From Tetracentron sinense (lineage: Eukaryota > Streptophyta > Magnoliopsida > Trochodendrales > Trochodendraceae), in the NCBI GenBank assembly GCA_015143295.1, contig CM026571.1:9490501-9554500 (forward strand): DNA of 64,000 bases. The letters are read 5' to 3'. Below the pieces are notes generated by a model. That model saw only the letters and a list, made by a program, of their open reading frames with translations. It had not been told where the DNA came from and did no database searches. The translations under genes were made by a program, and so were the position numbers. Positions 1-27,198 of the stretch are shown piece by piece (position 1 is the first letter of the stretch; the number at the start of each line of letters is the position of its first letter).

Positions 1-640
1 AAGAACCCTAAATACAAAAAGATAGTCAGTTTCCAGAGTAGGCATAAACTGACCAAAATTATATGACCTGACTTGAAGTCAACAAAAAGAGATTCAGTTG
101 AGACCCAAATAAAAAACTGCCCTATCATTTTGAAGTCCCTGAGAGGGGAGTACCAAAGTTACAAAAGCCATGGCACGTGGTCATGCTCATGCAACACCTG
201 AATTGCCTCCTCTTTGCCTTCAAATGTTATTATATTCCTTTCCTTCTGAGTGCGCCAACAGTGGCTAACATAAGCATTTTCCTCACTATTACACCTCGAT
301 AGGCCAAGGATACATTGTGGCCATCCAAAAGTGAGGTCCTTGAAGGTGTCACCAAGACCACACCAAACTGATTAAGAAAGAAAAAGTCACACCTCCAAAG
401 TGAACTCACACTGCAAGAGAAGATGATCAACTGTTTCACCATTCTTTCTATACTTAAGCATATATTCAGAATGGTCCACTTCCTATGTATAACATGGTCC
501 ATATAGTTTGGACTTTGGATTCTCTAACGTAGACGTCCACAGAAAAAAGACAAATTCGAAGGCACATGCGTCTTTCACACCAATCTAGCTGGATATGAAA
601 CATGTCCTCTAAAATCAAACCATTTCAGAAATGAGCCCCA
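1..640 (-). mobile_element. LINE (non-LTR retrotransposon) ORF2 3'-end fragment
   Basis: The reverse strand encodes the C-terminal zinc-binding part of a plant LINE reverse transcriptase (zf-RVT family). Visible pieces are an FFLWTSTL-like stretch near 530-550, a GETVDHLLLQC motif near 430-455, and FGVVLVTPSRTSLLDG followed by a VIVRKMLMLATVGAL stretch between 260 and 370. These pieces lie in more than one frame, so the copy is decayed. It reads off the left edge, and the upstream (higher-coordinate) limit is uncertain. It lies inside the presumed intron 13 of the phosphoglucomutase gene. Family assignment rests on motif recognition. Confidence 0.7.
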
Positions 641-882
641 GCATTCATGTACTAATTATCAATGATAACTGAAATCAAGGTTAACTTCATAGATGGGGAA
701 AAAGTTCTGCATTGAGAAGCCTGGGTGAACCGATCAATTGATTTCCGAGTCTAAGTATTGATATACATCTACCACAAGTGAGATCTTGGAGTTGTTTGGA
801 CTGAACAAACTTGCAGGAGCATGTATCTAGGTTTAACATTTCATAATTTTTAGGTAATGCAAGGAGATTTGTGGGACTAAAC
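641..882. other. no recognisable feature
   Basis: Sequence between the LINE fragment and an LTR-like piece. No coding potential or clear repeat was seen. Confidence 0.4.
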
Positions 883-1163
883 TGTTGGATGACCTTACAT
901 CAAGATCCATCATGTGGGCAATAACAACTAAGAGTATATTGTTATAAGGGTAGTTTAGTCTCTTTTATACATCTATGGAGTAGTATGACATTGTGTACAC
1001 ATTTAAGGGGTATTTATGTTACCCCACAATTGTTTAATAAAATATAATAGAAAGGGATTGTGATTCATTCATTCACGGTCACCATTCCTCAACTCTTCTT
1101 CTTCTATCTTCTTTATCATCTTCATTAGCAAGAACACTCATTTTCTACTTGGTATCAGATCAA
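883..1163 (+). mobile_element. Ty1/copia LTR-like piece with primer-binding site
   Basis: A 258-bp block begins TGTTGG and ends ACTCA (883-1140). It is followed by TTTTCTAC and then TTGGTATCAGATC (about 1149-1161), which resembles the initiator-Met tRNA primer-binding site of plant copia elements. This is the expected layout of a 5' LTR plus primer-binding site. It does not match the LTR at 4693-4925, so it probably belongs to another copia family. Fossil. Confidence 0.55.
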
Positions 1164-1303
1164 GATCGGTGACTTTTCATCGAAGCTTTATTAGGCAGAA
1201 GTAGATTGCTGACATCATCATTGCTAATGTAATCGGTTCATATGACCATAGTAACAAAGTTCTCCAATTTTTTAAGCAAGTTCCGAATATTTTGTTAAAT
1301 GAT

Positions 1304-1380
1304 TAATTCACGAAGTATTCGCGACTTTTTGAAGAAAAAATTTGCAACTTTTCCAAAAAGTCACAAACTTCGTGAATTTA
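1304..1380. repeat. imperfect inverted repeat (hairpin)
   Basis: AATTCACGAAGT at 1305 is mirrored by ACTTCGTGAATT near 1378. The arms continue through CGCGACTTTTTGAA on one side and TTCCAAAAAGTCAC on the other, giving arms of about 30 bp with a short AT-rich loop. It sits between the copia LTR-like piece and the copia internal region. Confidence 0.6.
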
Positions 1381-1494
1381 AATGCGAATTATTCAACTTT
1401 TTTTGGGTAAAATTTCTGAATGAATATCCAATATATGAAATATATTTTTATAAAATTTCATAATTAAAAATCTAATTTATTATTTATATTCATC

Positions 1495-4400
1495 TCTTGC
1501 CTGGCATTTTTCCAATTTTTATTTGGCATCTAATCTCCATCACTCTACTAAATATCATGGGAATGACACGGTAATGGTTGGTAATGGACAAGGACTCCCC
1601 ATCTCTCATATTGGTAAATCACAATTACTTACTCCTAGTTCTCTTTTGATCCAAGATATTTTACTTGTTCCCGACGATAAGAAGAACTTGGTTTCAGTTG
1701 CTAAACTCACCAAAGATAATAATTGTTATTTTGTTTTCTATCCATAGGAATTTGAAATCAAGGATCTGCCGACTGGGACTCTTCTACTGGACGGACCAAC
1801 TGAGGCAGGTTTATATCCAACCTCAAGGGTTGTGTTGTGGCATCCGACTGCCTTTCTAAGTTGCACGACATCATTGAATACTTGGCATCAATGTCTAGGG
1901 CACCCACATTCATCAGTGCTCTCTTCTTTATTGCAAGTTGATTTACTTGGTTTAGTTTCTAAGAGTTCTATTAAAAATTTTAGTTGTGATGATTGTTTGA
2001 TTAGTAAAAGTCACAGACTACATTTCTTTAAAGTTGAGCATGCTACTTCTTGTCCTATGGAATTAATTCACAATGATGTTTGGGGGCCCTCTCCTGAAAA
2101 TTCTATTTCTAGGTACGAATGCTATATTGCCTTTATTGACGATTTCACTCGATTCATCTGGATCTATCCGTTGGAAATAAATCAAATGAGTTCAATGCTT
2201 CAAAATATTTCAAGCTATGGTTGAAAATTTATTCTCCAGGAAAATAAAGTTTTTTCGAAGTGACGGAGGTGGAGAATTTTGCAATCACCTTTTCTCTAAT
2301 CATCTTCAACAACATGGAATCGTACATCGTTTGTCATGTCCTTATGCCCCGGAAAAGAATGGCCTTGCAGAACGCAAGTACCGACACATAGTTGAAACAG
2401 ACAATGCTCTTCTTCACCACAGTGCACTACCCAAACGTTTTTGGGTTGAGGGTTGAGGCTTTTCGGCATGCTATTTTCTTGATTAATCGGATGCCGGCAT
2501 CGATTCTACATGGTTTGTCTCTACGAGTGTCTTTTCTCTAAGAAACCTAATTACAAAATGCTTCGCATTTTTGATTGCGAATGCTACCCTTTTTTGGGTT
2601 CCTATCGATCCAACAAGCTCAGCCCAAAATATACTCAGTTCGTTTTTCTTGGATTTAGTGGATCGCACAAGGGTGACCGTTGTCTAGAACAATCCAGGGG
2701 AAGAGTTTTTATCTCTTGACATGTTCACTTTAACGAGCACTCTTTCCTATTCTCCAACTTGTGCAGGTCCACGCCAGTGTTGCCAGATTCACCACCGCAA
2801 GGGACTTCATCCAGCCCCCCCACCCCCCTTTCGCTTCCATCATCTCCTATGCTGCCACCATCTTCCTCTTCTTTGGGTACTTCAGTCGAGCACTTGCCCA
2901 CGGTTCCCCCTAAAGACCTTATGCAGCCTCCAGTCAATGCCAGTGTCGCACCACCACTTGCTGCCACTGTTGCACCTCCGGATGCTACCAATTTGTCAGG
3001 TCCTAATCTTGTGGTTGATCTTCCTCCCAACCCTCCAACCACGACTCCACCTTTGCCTACTACCTCACCTCAAGAGCATCCATATAATACTCACACTAAA
3101 GATGGCACAATCAGACCTCGCGCATGGGCAGCAACACACCATCCTCTCTCACTTGCTCTTGTTTCCCAGCTTCGCCAAGACATTACTTAACCGACTTGCT
3201 ACACTCAAGCTCTTCCAAAGATCCTTGCCGCAATGACCGACAAATTTGATGCCTTGGTTTAGAATCAAACCTGGTCTCTCGTCCCCTTGCGGGCTGGAAT
3301 AAATCTTGTAGGCTGTAAGTGGGTTTATAAAGTGAAGACTCTTGTGGATGGTAGTATCGAGCGTTACAAAGCTTGCCTTGTTACAAAAGGTTTTCACCAA
3401 CAAGAAGGAATTGACTTTAACGAGACTTTCTCCCCAGTGGTTAAACTGACCACTATTCGTCTTGTACTCTCTCGTCGTTTCTCAGACATGGTCTATCAGA
3501 CAATTAGATATTAAAAATGCCTTTCTTTATGGCCTCTTACACCGAAGAAGTTTACACGGTACAACCACAAGGCTTCAGGTCCCCTGATCACCTGAGTCAC
3601 ATCTGTAAACTTAGCAAAGCCCTCTATGGACTGAAACAAGCGCCTCACGCTTGGTTTCATTGATTTAGCTCCTTTCTCATCACGTACGGTTTTCTTTGTA
3701 GTCATTCTAACTCATCTATGTTCATCTACAGTCACAATGGAGGTACTCTCATTTTACTACTTTATGTTGATGACATTCTCCTCACTGGAAATCACATTGC
3801 ACTACATCCTTTATTAAGTCGACATTTGCTATGACCAATCTTGGAAATCTACATTAGTTACCTAGGCATGGAAGCCTCTTGCACTACTTCAGGTCTACAG
3901 CTTACTCAAGCGAAATATGCACTCAATCTTTTGAACAAGGCTAATAAGATTGGTGCTAAACCTTGCACAATTCTTGTTCCTGTTGACTCGAAGTTGTCCA
4001 TTTATGACGGTGATCATCTCAGTGATCCAACACCCTATCGTCAAATTGTAGGCGCTTTACAGTATTGAACTCACCCGATCAGACATCACATATACAGTTA
4101 ATCAAGTTTGTCAGTTCATGCACCGGCCTACTTCGTCACATCTCATTGCTACCAAACACATTCTTCGTTATATCAAAGGATCTCTCACTCATGGTCTACT
4201 ATTTCGGCCTACTTTTTCCTTTGCTATCACAGAATTTTCAGATGCTGATTGGGCCGGTTGATCGTCGCTCCACCACTAGGTTTTGTATTTATCTCAGACC
4301 CAATCTCATTTCATGGGGAACTAAGAAACAACCTACTGTTTCCCGTTCTAGTTTGAGGGCGGAGTATCAAGCACTTGTAGTTGCTACTACTGATATCTTA

Positions 4401-4925
4401 TAGATTTGGTATCTACTTTGGGATATTGGAATTCCTACTCTTGCTCGATTATATTGTGATAAAATTAGCACCACCTATATGGCTGCTAATACTGCGATGC
4501 ATGCTCGTACCAAACATATTGAGATAGACTATCACTTTGTGCAGGAACAAGTGATCAATGGTGTTCTTCGTATTTATTTCACCCCTATGACGGATCAAAC
4601 GGCTGACATCTTTACAAAGGGTCTCCCTGGCACCCAATTCAGGTTACTCGAATCCAAACTAATGGTCTCCTCGACATCAGTTTGAGGGGGAGTGTTAATA
4701 CATTCAAAGGAACAATATCTATTGTTTCCTTTGATACCAACTTCTAAATTAGTAACGCCTGGAATTGAATCTCTATGATGGTTTAGATTTAGAAGTCTAT
4801 GTACAAACGTGTAACAGTATGAGTTGTAAGTGTGGTGTTTGAGTTGTAAGATTGATCTCTCATCTATTAATATAAATACTCAAAGAGTATACAGGCAAAG
4901 GATAAGCAAATTGCTATCCTCAACA
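1495..4925 (+). mobile_element. decayed Ty1/copia retrotransposon (internal region plus 3' LTR)
   Basis: The plus strand reads in copia order. A protease-side region lies near 1.5-1.75 kb. The integrase region spans about 1.85-2.7 kb, with an HPHSS-like zinc-finger segment and an NGLAERKYRHIVE-like core. Reverse transcriptase lies at about 3.3-4.1 kb (CKWVYKVK, a YVDD-type box near 3765). RNase H and the C-terminal TKHIEIDYHFVQEQ and TADIFTKGLP signatures lie at about 4.3-4.7 kb. A polypurine tract at 4682-4692 precedes the 3' LTR. The element is broken in many places (roughly ten or more breaks) and cannot be active. No gag or matching 5' LTR was found. It lies on the strand opposite to phosphoglucomutase, within its intron 13. 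Order and motifs identify Ty1/copia with good confidence. It is probably old. Confidence 0.9.
4693..4925 (+). repeat. 3' LTR of the copia element
   Basis: It starts TGTTAATAC directly after a purine-rich GAGGGGGAG tract and ends CTCAACA. Its length of 233 bp fits a short copia LTR. No flanking target duplication could be paired with the 5' side. Confidence 0.7.
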
Positions 4926-5524
4926 GAATACAAATCTTTTAGAAAAGAACTTTATTTTTCTGTGGTTTTGTGGGTAGGATGTATTTATATATGTATTCAT
5001 AAATTATATAAATATTCTTTTGGTCTCCAAGGCGATGCTTTGCGTAGCCATGGAAAAATGCCCAGGAGCTGCCTAGCTGCCTTGACTACACTTTTATGAA
5101 GTAACTACTTGGTTCTGAATTAAATCTCCCCTCTTTCCTTTGTTTTAGTTCGCAGTTTCATCAGTGTTGTTACATTCTTGAGGCTATTCTTGTAATTACA
5201 CTAAAAATCAACCCACATGACACATCCAAACAGGCAGTAAAAATATTTGAGGGAAAAAGTATGAACAAGCCCTTTCACTTGCAAGGTACAAATACCAAGG
5301 ACAAAGATGCAATGCAACACAAAGTATTGACAAGCAGATATATATAAAAATATATATAAAGCGCCATTAGTAGCCAAATGGCAACCTAGGTAGAACCTTG
5401 AGTGAATACGGAGCAAATTCTAAAAACATAAAAAACTTATGGGAGTTGTGCAAAAATACATGGAAATTGGAAAAATATAAAACCATAGCACACAAATTTC
5501 AACTCTTTTAATTGGCTTACATAC
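4926..5524. other. intron 13 sequence, nothing recognised
   Basis: Sequence between the copia 3' LTR and phosphoglucomutase exon 13. It contains a short AT-rich stretch at 5340-5360. No exon encoding the expected GDGDRNM continuation was found here. Confidence 0.5.
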
Positions 5525-20455
<14,931 letters not shown>

Positions 20456-20640
20456 TAATGGATTCTCTTCTTCTTCTTCTCTGCAACTGAAGAAATTTCA
20501 GTATAGTGTTATTTGCTTTAGGACGAAGATCGAGATTATTATATTACCGACTCTCGTGAGGAAATCCAAAGTTGCCACATGTCCGAAGGATGCTTCTTAT
20601 CTCCTCTTTGCTTAGAAGAGAGGAATGCTAACCATACTCT
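20456..20640 (-). promoter_or_regulatory. phosphoglucomutase 5'UTR and proximal promoter (approximate)
   Basis: On the minus strand the ATG is preceded by a purine-rich GAAGAAGAAGAA tract (20460-20482), then a TAATATAATAAT stretch near 20545 that could serve as a TATA element. Further upstream are a GATAAG I-box-like motif near 20600 and an ACATGTGG E-box-like motif near 20578. These are sequence matches only; the start site is inferred. Confidence 0.4.
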
Positions 20641-21126
20641 CACAATTCAAAACATTCTTTGTCGAACCAGCCGCCCGGTTCGACCGTATCCTTTTTATTT
20701 TATTAAAATGGTAAATATTTTTTTCGTTTTTACCCTCTTCTAACTTGTTCTACCACCAGTTCCTAGTTCAACCGACTGGCTCTTCCGCTTCTTACAAAAA
20801 CGGCCGGTTTTTAACAAGGCTCCGTTTTGGAAGGTTTGGGAATCGATTTTTCAGTTCGATGGGTTGGTCCGGTCCAATTTTGATAACACAGCTCTCCAAT
20901 TAGAGTGGAAATCTGGGGTTAGTCTGAGTTCAATCGAAGTTTAAAACCCCAACCCAAGCCCAATTTCACACCAAGCTCTGTTCATATTATAAATTGGGTT
21001 TCTGAGTTTGGACCGGCATGAATTGAACAATGGGTTGAATTCGAGTTGAATTTGGGTCAAATAGTTAGTGGGCTCGGTTCAGGTTGACTTCAAGCTAGCC
21101 TAAGATGATTGTATGCATGGGTTGTA
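20641..21126. other. intergenic, degenerate repeat-like
   Basis: Contains paired GGTTCGACC and CGGTCC-type segments (20670-20880) and GGGTT/AACCC segments (20910-21070) that look like DNA-transposon debris. No end or target duplication could be fixed. Confidence 0.35.
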
Positions 21127-21129
21127 TTT

Positions 21130-21249
21130 AGGGGTGTCAACGAACCAAATTTAGGTCCAAACTCCTCTTGTAATCATTGGGCCTAGGCTTAGCATATTCA
21201 AAAATCACAAAAAATTTAGGCTCAAACCCAGCCCATTGACACCCCTAAG
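21130..21249. mobile_element. short hAT-like MITE
   Basis: About 119 bp starting TAGGGGTGTCAACG and ending CATTGACACCCCTAA. GTTGTATT lies on both sides, an 8-bp duplication. The termini are related to the TAGGGGTGTAT elements at 7819 and 46479. No coding capacity. Confidence 0.7.
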
Positions 21250-21435
21250 TTGTATTTGTATAAAATAATATTATCAATGCATCATATCGAGATCTAGATT
21301 TGATATGAATCTGATTAAAGTGGATCTAATTATAGATTTGTCAGATTTGATATGGATATGATATCTTGAATCCAATTATAATATATTCGAATTAGGATAT
21401 AAAGCAATCCGAATAAAATCTGATTCAATTCGTTA

Positions 21436-21499
21436 TATAATAATAATATTTATTATTATTATTATTTATTATTATTATTATTACTATAACAACAAAAAT

Positions 21500-21540
<41 letters not shown>

Positions 21541-21560
21541 CAATAATAATAATAACTTTG
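21436..21560. repeat. (ATT/AAT)n microsatellite
   Basis: Runs of TTATTATT on the left and AATAATAAT on the right, potentially self-pairing. The surrounding 21260-21830 is AT-rich, with recurring GATTTGATATGGAT-like segments of unknown origin. Confidence 0.9.
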
Positions 21561-21891
21561 TAAATAAGTTATAGTATTGCCCACAATTTTTTTTTATTAA
21601 TTAATAATAATTTTTATTGATATGTACATTAATCAGATCAGATTCAAATCGAATTTTAATTTTGAACAGTTAATCGAATTCGAATTGGGCAATTCAACAT
21701 CCAACCGATCTCAGATTGAATTTGGATATGTTGAATTTTTAATTGGATTGGATTTGAATATAGCTAAATTTGATCCACATCCGATTTGCTTACAACCCAA
21801 TTTTTCATTAATAGTTTATTAAAAATGAGAAAAACACCCTATTTGATTAGTGTCAAGGGTTGTCATTAGTCATTTGTTATAAAAAGATAAG

Positions 21892-22142
21892 GTGCAACTA
21901 ACTAGTGAAACAAAAAATTAAAATGAGTCCACAATTGATGAGGAATTGTTTAGTGTGTGTGCATGCGTGTATATAGATGTGCGTGTGAAAAATTTTCACC
22001 TCCTCGGTGTGTGTGTGTGTATATGTGCGCAACTAACTAGCTAAACAAAAAATTAAAATGAGTCCACAATTGATAAGAAATTGTTTGGTGTGTGTATATA
22101 TATGTAGAAAATATTCACCTCCTCGGTCTGAGGAGGTGAATT
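21892..22142. repeat. tandem duplication of about 135 bp ending in a hairpin
   Basis: GCAACTAACTAG followed by AAACAAAAAATTAAAATGAG occurs near 21893 and 22029. Each copy ends with a GT-rich tract and TTCACCTCCTCGG. The second ends in the palindrome CACCTCCTCGG-TC-TGAGGAGGTG (about 22116-22139). Confidence 0.8.
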
Positions 22143-22861
22143 ATCGTCTCGCCCCCTTTTTGTGTCATGTGTCCCCTTTTTTACTCCTTTTAATTGTGGT
22201 TAAAATTTATTAATCTTTAGGGTTAAAGCATTTAACCTTAGTTTTTAAAAGAAAAAAAATTACCATAAGAGTTAAAACTTGTTAACCATAGTTGGAAAGT
22301 GCTTTGTGAGGGCAAGGCAGAATATATAGTATCGAGGAGGGTACTATTGCTCTCTCTCTCTCATTCTACTAATAAAAGTATAACGAGTATACTAAACGTT
22401 ACTTGATAAATTACTCAGAGTATAACCAAACTTTAAAATTAAATTATAATAAGTAAGATATTTAATTAGAGTTCTGCTTAATACTTTTTTTTAAGTCTAA
22501 TTAAATTATAATAAGAACGAACCACTAATAAATACTCCTTATAAATACACCTAATTACCCTAATAAGTAGGACTCACCTATAAATACTCTCCATTAATAC
22601 GTATAATGTGATTTCTATATAGAGTTTTACTTAATATAATTTTTTTATTAAAAATTTAATTAAATTATAATAAGTAGGACCCACCAATAAATACTCTCCA
22701 TACCCATAGATACGTATGAGGTAGTGGGTAGTGAGATTTCTAATTAGAGTTCTACTTAGTACTAACTTTCTATTAAAAGTCTAATTAAATTATAATAAGT
22801 AGGATCTACTAATAAATACTCCTTATAGATACACCTAATTACCCTCATAAGTAGTGAATTA
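22143..22861. repeat. AT-rich degenerate tandem repeat block
   Basis: A unit containing TCTAATTAAATTATAATAAG, followed by a (G)TAGGACCCACCAATAAATACTCC-like stretch, recurs three to four times between about 22430 and 22860 with a spacing near 130-150 bp. A TCATTCTACTAATAAAAGTA start at about 22361 resembles a Helitron 5' end and is also seen near 42306, but no 3' hairpin end was identified. Confidence 0.55.
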
Positions 22862-22864
22862 GTT

Positions 22865-23062
22865 TAGGGATACTCCTAAAGTGTACTCCCAAATATATTC
22901 TCAAATCCTAACTGTTTATCTCAATTATTAAACGGTTAGGATTAAAGCTGATGTGACATTAGAAAAGACAAAATAAGTCAACTCAAGTTCTGACCCTTGT
23001 GGTTGGTTATAAATGGTTAGCATTAGGGAGTATATTCGGGAGTATATTTGGAAGTACCTATA
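22865..23062. mobile_element. MITE with about 45-bp inverted termini
   Basis: The left arm TAGGGATACTCCTAAAGTG continues into ACTCCCAAATATA. The complement of the right arm reads TATAGGTACTTCCAAATATA, then ACTCCC. The element is about 200 bp with no coding capacity. The target duplication is not clear. Confidence 0.65.
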
Positions 23063-23573
23063 GACCGACTCATAAGTAGTACCCACCAATAAATACTCCT
23101 TAGTAAAGTACGTAATCTAATTTGTATATAGATTGGGACCCACCTAATCTTAAGTCTTCAAAGTGCCATAGATCTTTAGTCTTCAAAGTGTCGTAGATCT
23201 TGCTAATTTGAGTCAAAATTAAGAGTCCAAATGGATAGAATCTTTATTGATATATTGTTTTCTTTGATAATCCTTTTTTGTAAATTAGTTAGAAGAATTC
23301 TATTCTACTATTAAGAATAAAAGTAAAGTACAGACGTAATTTAACTGGTATAGAGTATTAGCTACAGGACAATTTCAAAACAGGAATCACAGGAAGAAAA
23401 GTACTCAAAACCAGATCTTAAGGGGTTTCAACGCAGCGAATCAAAATCCCATTTTAGAGTTTCCAAATAGAGAGCCATTAGGTTTGTTGATACCTTTTCT
23501 TCCTTATTTATCTTGACTTTTCCTGATTCACATATGCTTGCATGAGCTAATAGATAGAGATCTCCACTTTTCA
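23063..23573. other. intergenic, nothing recognised
   Basis: AT-rich non-coding sequence to the left CACTA terminus. Confidence 0.4.
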
Positions 23574-23929
23574 CACTACATGAAAAGATTCGAAGGAATT
23601 TTACCAATGGCTAGATAATCGTTCCTATAGAATGGTTATACCAATGGTTTTCTAGTCATAGGTGGTATTCCGTCACTACTAATGATAAAAGTAAATAATT
23701 ACATTTTAAAAAAATTAGGATATCCAATCATCGATAGAAATATACGATAGTAACAGTAAGTAAACCGTCAGTATTTGATAATTAAATATCGACGGTAATA
23801 TTTCCGTAATTCTCTGCAATCATTTCCTTCCGACCTGAAACCATTCTCCTGCCCTAAAACCATTCTCCCACCAAATTCTCAGTTGTCATCGTCATCGTAT
23901 CTGTGGCCGTCATCGTCTGCTCCACCAAT

Positions 23930-23930
23930 A

Positions 23931-23958
<28 letters not shown>
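23930..23958. repeat. (CT)n microsatellite
   Basis: CT run in a pyrimidine-rich leader of the CACTA element. A shorter one follows at about 24057-24074. Confidence 0.9.
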
Positions 23959-23962
<4 letters not shown>

Positions 23963-24074
23963 TTTTTTCTTTGTTTTTTCCAGATTGAAGAAAGTCTCTT
24001 CTTCTTGTGATCTCACCTGAGTCATTCAACCCTCTTGGCATCCAAGGTCTCTCTGACTCTCTCTCTCTCTCTCT

Positions 24075-25980
24075 ATTGCATGCAGCCTCCAAAAATTGGG
24101 TGTTTTATGTCTCTGCAAATCCTAAGTTCTAACTACATCTGCATTACTCTGTCGTGTGCTTGGTTCTTCTATTTCTTTCTTTTTTCAGTTGAGTTGGATT
24201 TTAACGAAGATTGGGTATGATTTGTTAAGGGTTTGTTCACTTTAAAAAAAAAAATTATCAGAGAATATTGTTTTAGGAAGTTAAGGTATTCTCTTTGCCT
24301 AAATTTACAACAATTTGAGTATTTTTTTTTCTTTGCATGCGTTTTTTGTGTGATTTTTCCCCTGCAGTTTTGGATTGGAGATGATTTGTTTCAGTTGGAA
24401 AAGATATCATGAGTTTGTTTTGAAAATATCCTCATAATATTTGACCAGACATGATAATTCAATTGGGTAGTGGAATCATATCCTAATTCTCAAAAGAGTG
24501 TGTGCAGTAGCAACAATTGATCCTCTCTTTTTTGAACTTCATATACTATTGAAATTTATATGATGTTTGTATAATTTAGGAGATTTATTTGCCTAAATCT
24601 TCAATTAAACATTGTGCCTAGATCTTCAATTAGTAGTCATAATTTACTTGTGTATTTCATGAAATTTGTTTAGGATTTTGAATGGGTTTTAGGAAATATT
24701 ATTTTGTTGATCTAATATTATGTAGGAGACCTTGAGAAATATTATCTTTTGTTTTTGTTTTTTCCTGAATGGGTTTGTACTGAACGAGTATGTGTAATCT
24801 TCAATTTATGTGGAAATAGGAGAATACTTTAATTTGTTTAAAAAGATGAAATTGTAGCTTTGTTGAAGATTTTTTGTACTTGGCTCTTGAAAAATGAAAA
24901 AAAAAAAAGGAATTTTTAAATTAAAAACCAAAGCCCTGGATTTTTCTGAATTTTCTGAGCTCCCAAAAGATAGATAAATATAAAATATTCTAATCTTATA
25001 GTTAGACTTAAAGAAAAAAGCATATGTCTCTTTGATTGACTTAGAATGGCGGGACAAAATTAGTGGGATAAGACATATAAATAAGAAAAGAAATTCTAAT
25101 ATTACAAATATTTATTCTTTGAACCTTTGGGTAAGTGTGGGGCAAGGCATTCACACAACCATATCCTATCTCATTAAATTCCAACAAGAGGAGACAACAC
25201 CACGATAGTCTACCATGGGAATGGGGTCCTAAGGCGCACGAGTGATCGTAAATTTGTGGTGATCGGATCAGAGCCAATTGCAATTGAACTCTTCCAAGTT
25301 CAATCGTAGGTGTTCCTTTTAACCTCTATTTGACAAGCATTTAGGGAGAAAAAAAGAGAGTACTATTTGACAAGTTATTATATTTTTATTTTATTATTTA
25401 TTATACAAGCATGTAAGAGCTACCAGCCCTACTTTAGGGTCTATAGTGGACTGAGAATGAAACCCAGTTGAATGTGCCACACACTCATAATGTTCGAATG
25501 CTGTCCAATTGCTATGGAGCTTAGGGAGAGTTCAATTGCACTCACAGAGCCCTAAAACCACCATTCTCCATAAGTACTAGATAATATTGCCAATTGCCTG
25601 TCCTCTAAACCACCAAACTCCTTAGGGAGACAAACTTCTCAGAGTCGTCTTACTTCTAATGAGAAAGGAAGTATCTCCAAGAGATGGAATACAATCCACC
25701 AGAGAAGACGATATACATTGGGCGATAGTTGCCTTAATAAAAGAAAATAGTCATCCACCTATTGACCGAGAAGATCTGAACACTAAGGTTCAAGCTTTCC
25801 TCTAAAATCAGATGACTGAAGGGATTGGTGAACTTTTTAGAGTACATGTTGGGAGTGAATTTAGGCCCCATATAAGCTTGAGCTTGATAGAGTAATATGT
25901 AGCTGGTTTTTTTTTGTTTGAAATAATATCATGTAACACACACACACACACACACAACCAGGTGGGGGCCTAGGGCATGT
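24075..25980. other. CACTA interior, non-coding or unrecognised
   Basis: AT-rich sequence resembling a long leader or intron of the transposon gene. A CA microsatellite lies at about 25936-25957. GAACTCTTCCAAGTTCAATCG-like hairpins (about 25285-25305) resemble a motif in the Helitrons at 29105 and 53105. No domain was identified. Confidence 0.45.
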
Positions 25981-25984
25981 CTTC

Positions 25985-26500
25985 ACTATTTTTATCAAGG
26001 AACTGAGTGCATTTTCTAGAATATTGTTGATGCCGCTCAAATATTTGTTAAAACCCATCACTAAATCTCCTTCTTCGAATTCAACTTGTCGTCGCCGAGC
26101 ATCATAAGCTTCTTTATAGCGGTTGTTGCTATGTTGAAGTTCGGCTTTGACTTGCTCATGCACATCTTTGATGTGTTTAAAAAATTCTTCTGCTTCCATT
26201 CTAATTTTACTTGGGTTGGGGATGGGTATCCGGTCCAAGATATGACTTGGATTCCTTCCATAAACAACTTCAAATGGAGCCTTTTGTGTGGAACGACACT
26301 TGGAATTATTGTAGGTGAACTCAGCTTGTAGTAAAATGAAATCTCATTGCTTAGGATGGTCACTTACAAGGCATCGAAGAAGATTTCCTAGAGACTGGTT
26401 TGCAACTTCAGTTTGTCCATTAGTTTGCGGATGATAGGCACTTGAAAATTAGAGTTGAGTGCCTATAAGCTTTATCCACTCCTTGTAAGAATTCATCCTT
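25985..26500 (-). mobile_element. Ty3/gypsy integrase fragment (fossil)
   Basis: The reverse strand encodes a stretch typical of the C-terminal side of a gypsy integrase. IPNPSKI, EEFFKHIKDVHEQVKA, NNRYKEAYDARRR and EEGDLVM motifs lie between about 26040 and 26230. [16 protein letters not shown]-like core lies further upstream, near 26400. It is an isolated piece without LTRs and is broken (several breaks). It lies inside the CACTA element on the opposite strand. Confidence 0.8.
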
Positions 26501-27198
26501 CATTGACTTTTTCCCATCCATTGTGACCATTGGAGAGAGAGGGAGAAGACCTCATGCTTGGAGGTGGTGGGAGATGATCCCATGCTCCCATCTCATCGTA
26601 TTGAGCTACATCAATTGTGAACAAAAAATCTTTGGACAATTGCTCAAACTCAGGGAGAGAATGGATAGAAGGCAGCAAATTACAATTGTCAAAACCTCCT
26701 CAAAAGATGGAACTAAGTTTCGATGGAATATAAAGCGGGTGCAGAGATTAGTTCATTTTGATAAGATCCTTGTAAAATGTTCATAATTTAGCAGAGTAAT
26801 ACTTCTGGAACATGTTTCTTCAATTTATTGTTTTAGGAAAAGTTAATAATTTTGCGGCTAGAACATTCTTAAAATCAGATATGTTTCCCCTCCTCCTACA
26901 GTCCTACTCTTCTTCTTTTTATTATTTATAGTTTTTTTTAAATACTTTTTTCCCCTAATTTTCCAAGTTTGATCAATTACCACATAATAAAATTTCACAT
27001 CATGCAAGCTATTTCTAGAAATTATTGTATGTGTGGTGTAATGTGTTATATGTTTGCTGTGGTCCTATTTGTTGAAAGCAAAAGGAGAAATTATTTTGGT
27101 TAAAATGATACATGTATTTAGTTTTTAGAGATTATTTGGTTACTTCAATTGTGTAATGGCTACTGATTTAGCAATTTGAATGTTTGCAGACTCTTATC
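26501..27198. other. CACTA interior, nothing recognised
   Basis: Sequence upstream of the transposase-gene ATG. Small open frames near 26520-26790 have no recognisable domain. Confidence 0.4.

Noticed and set aside
230-502. 90-codon minus-strand frame as a host gene.
   Set aside because: Its content is the zinc-binding tail of a LINE ORF2, and neighbouring frames continue the same domain.
1531-1545. Minus-strand GTGATGGAGAT looked like the next PGM exon (DGDGDR metal loop).
   Set aside because: It is followed at once by a stop and is part of the copia protease-side coding sequence on the plus strand.
22361-23345. A Helitron starting at TCATTCTACTAATAAAAGTA.
   Set aside because: No 3' hairpin with a CTRR end could be located, and the block is mainly degenerate tandem repeats.
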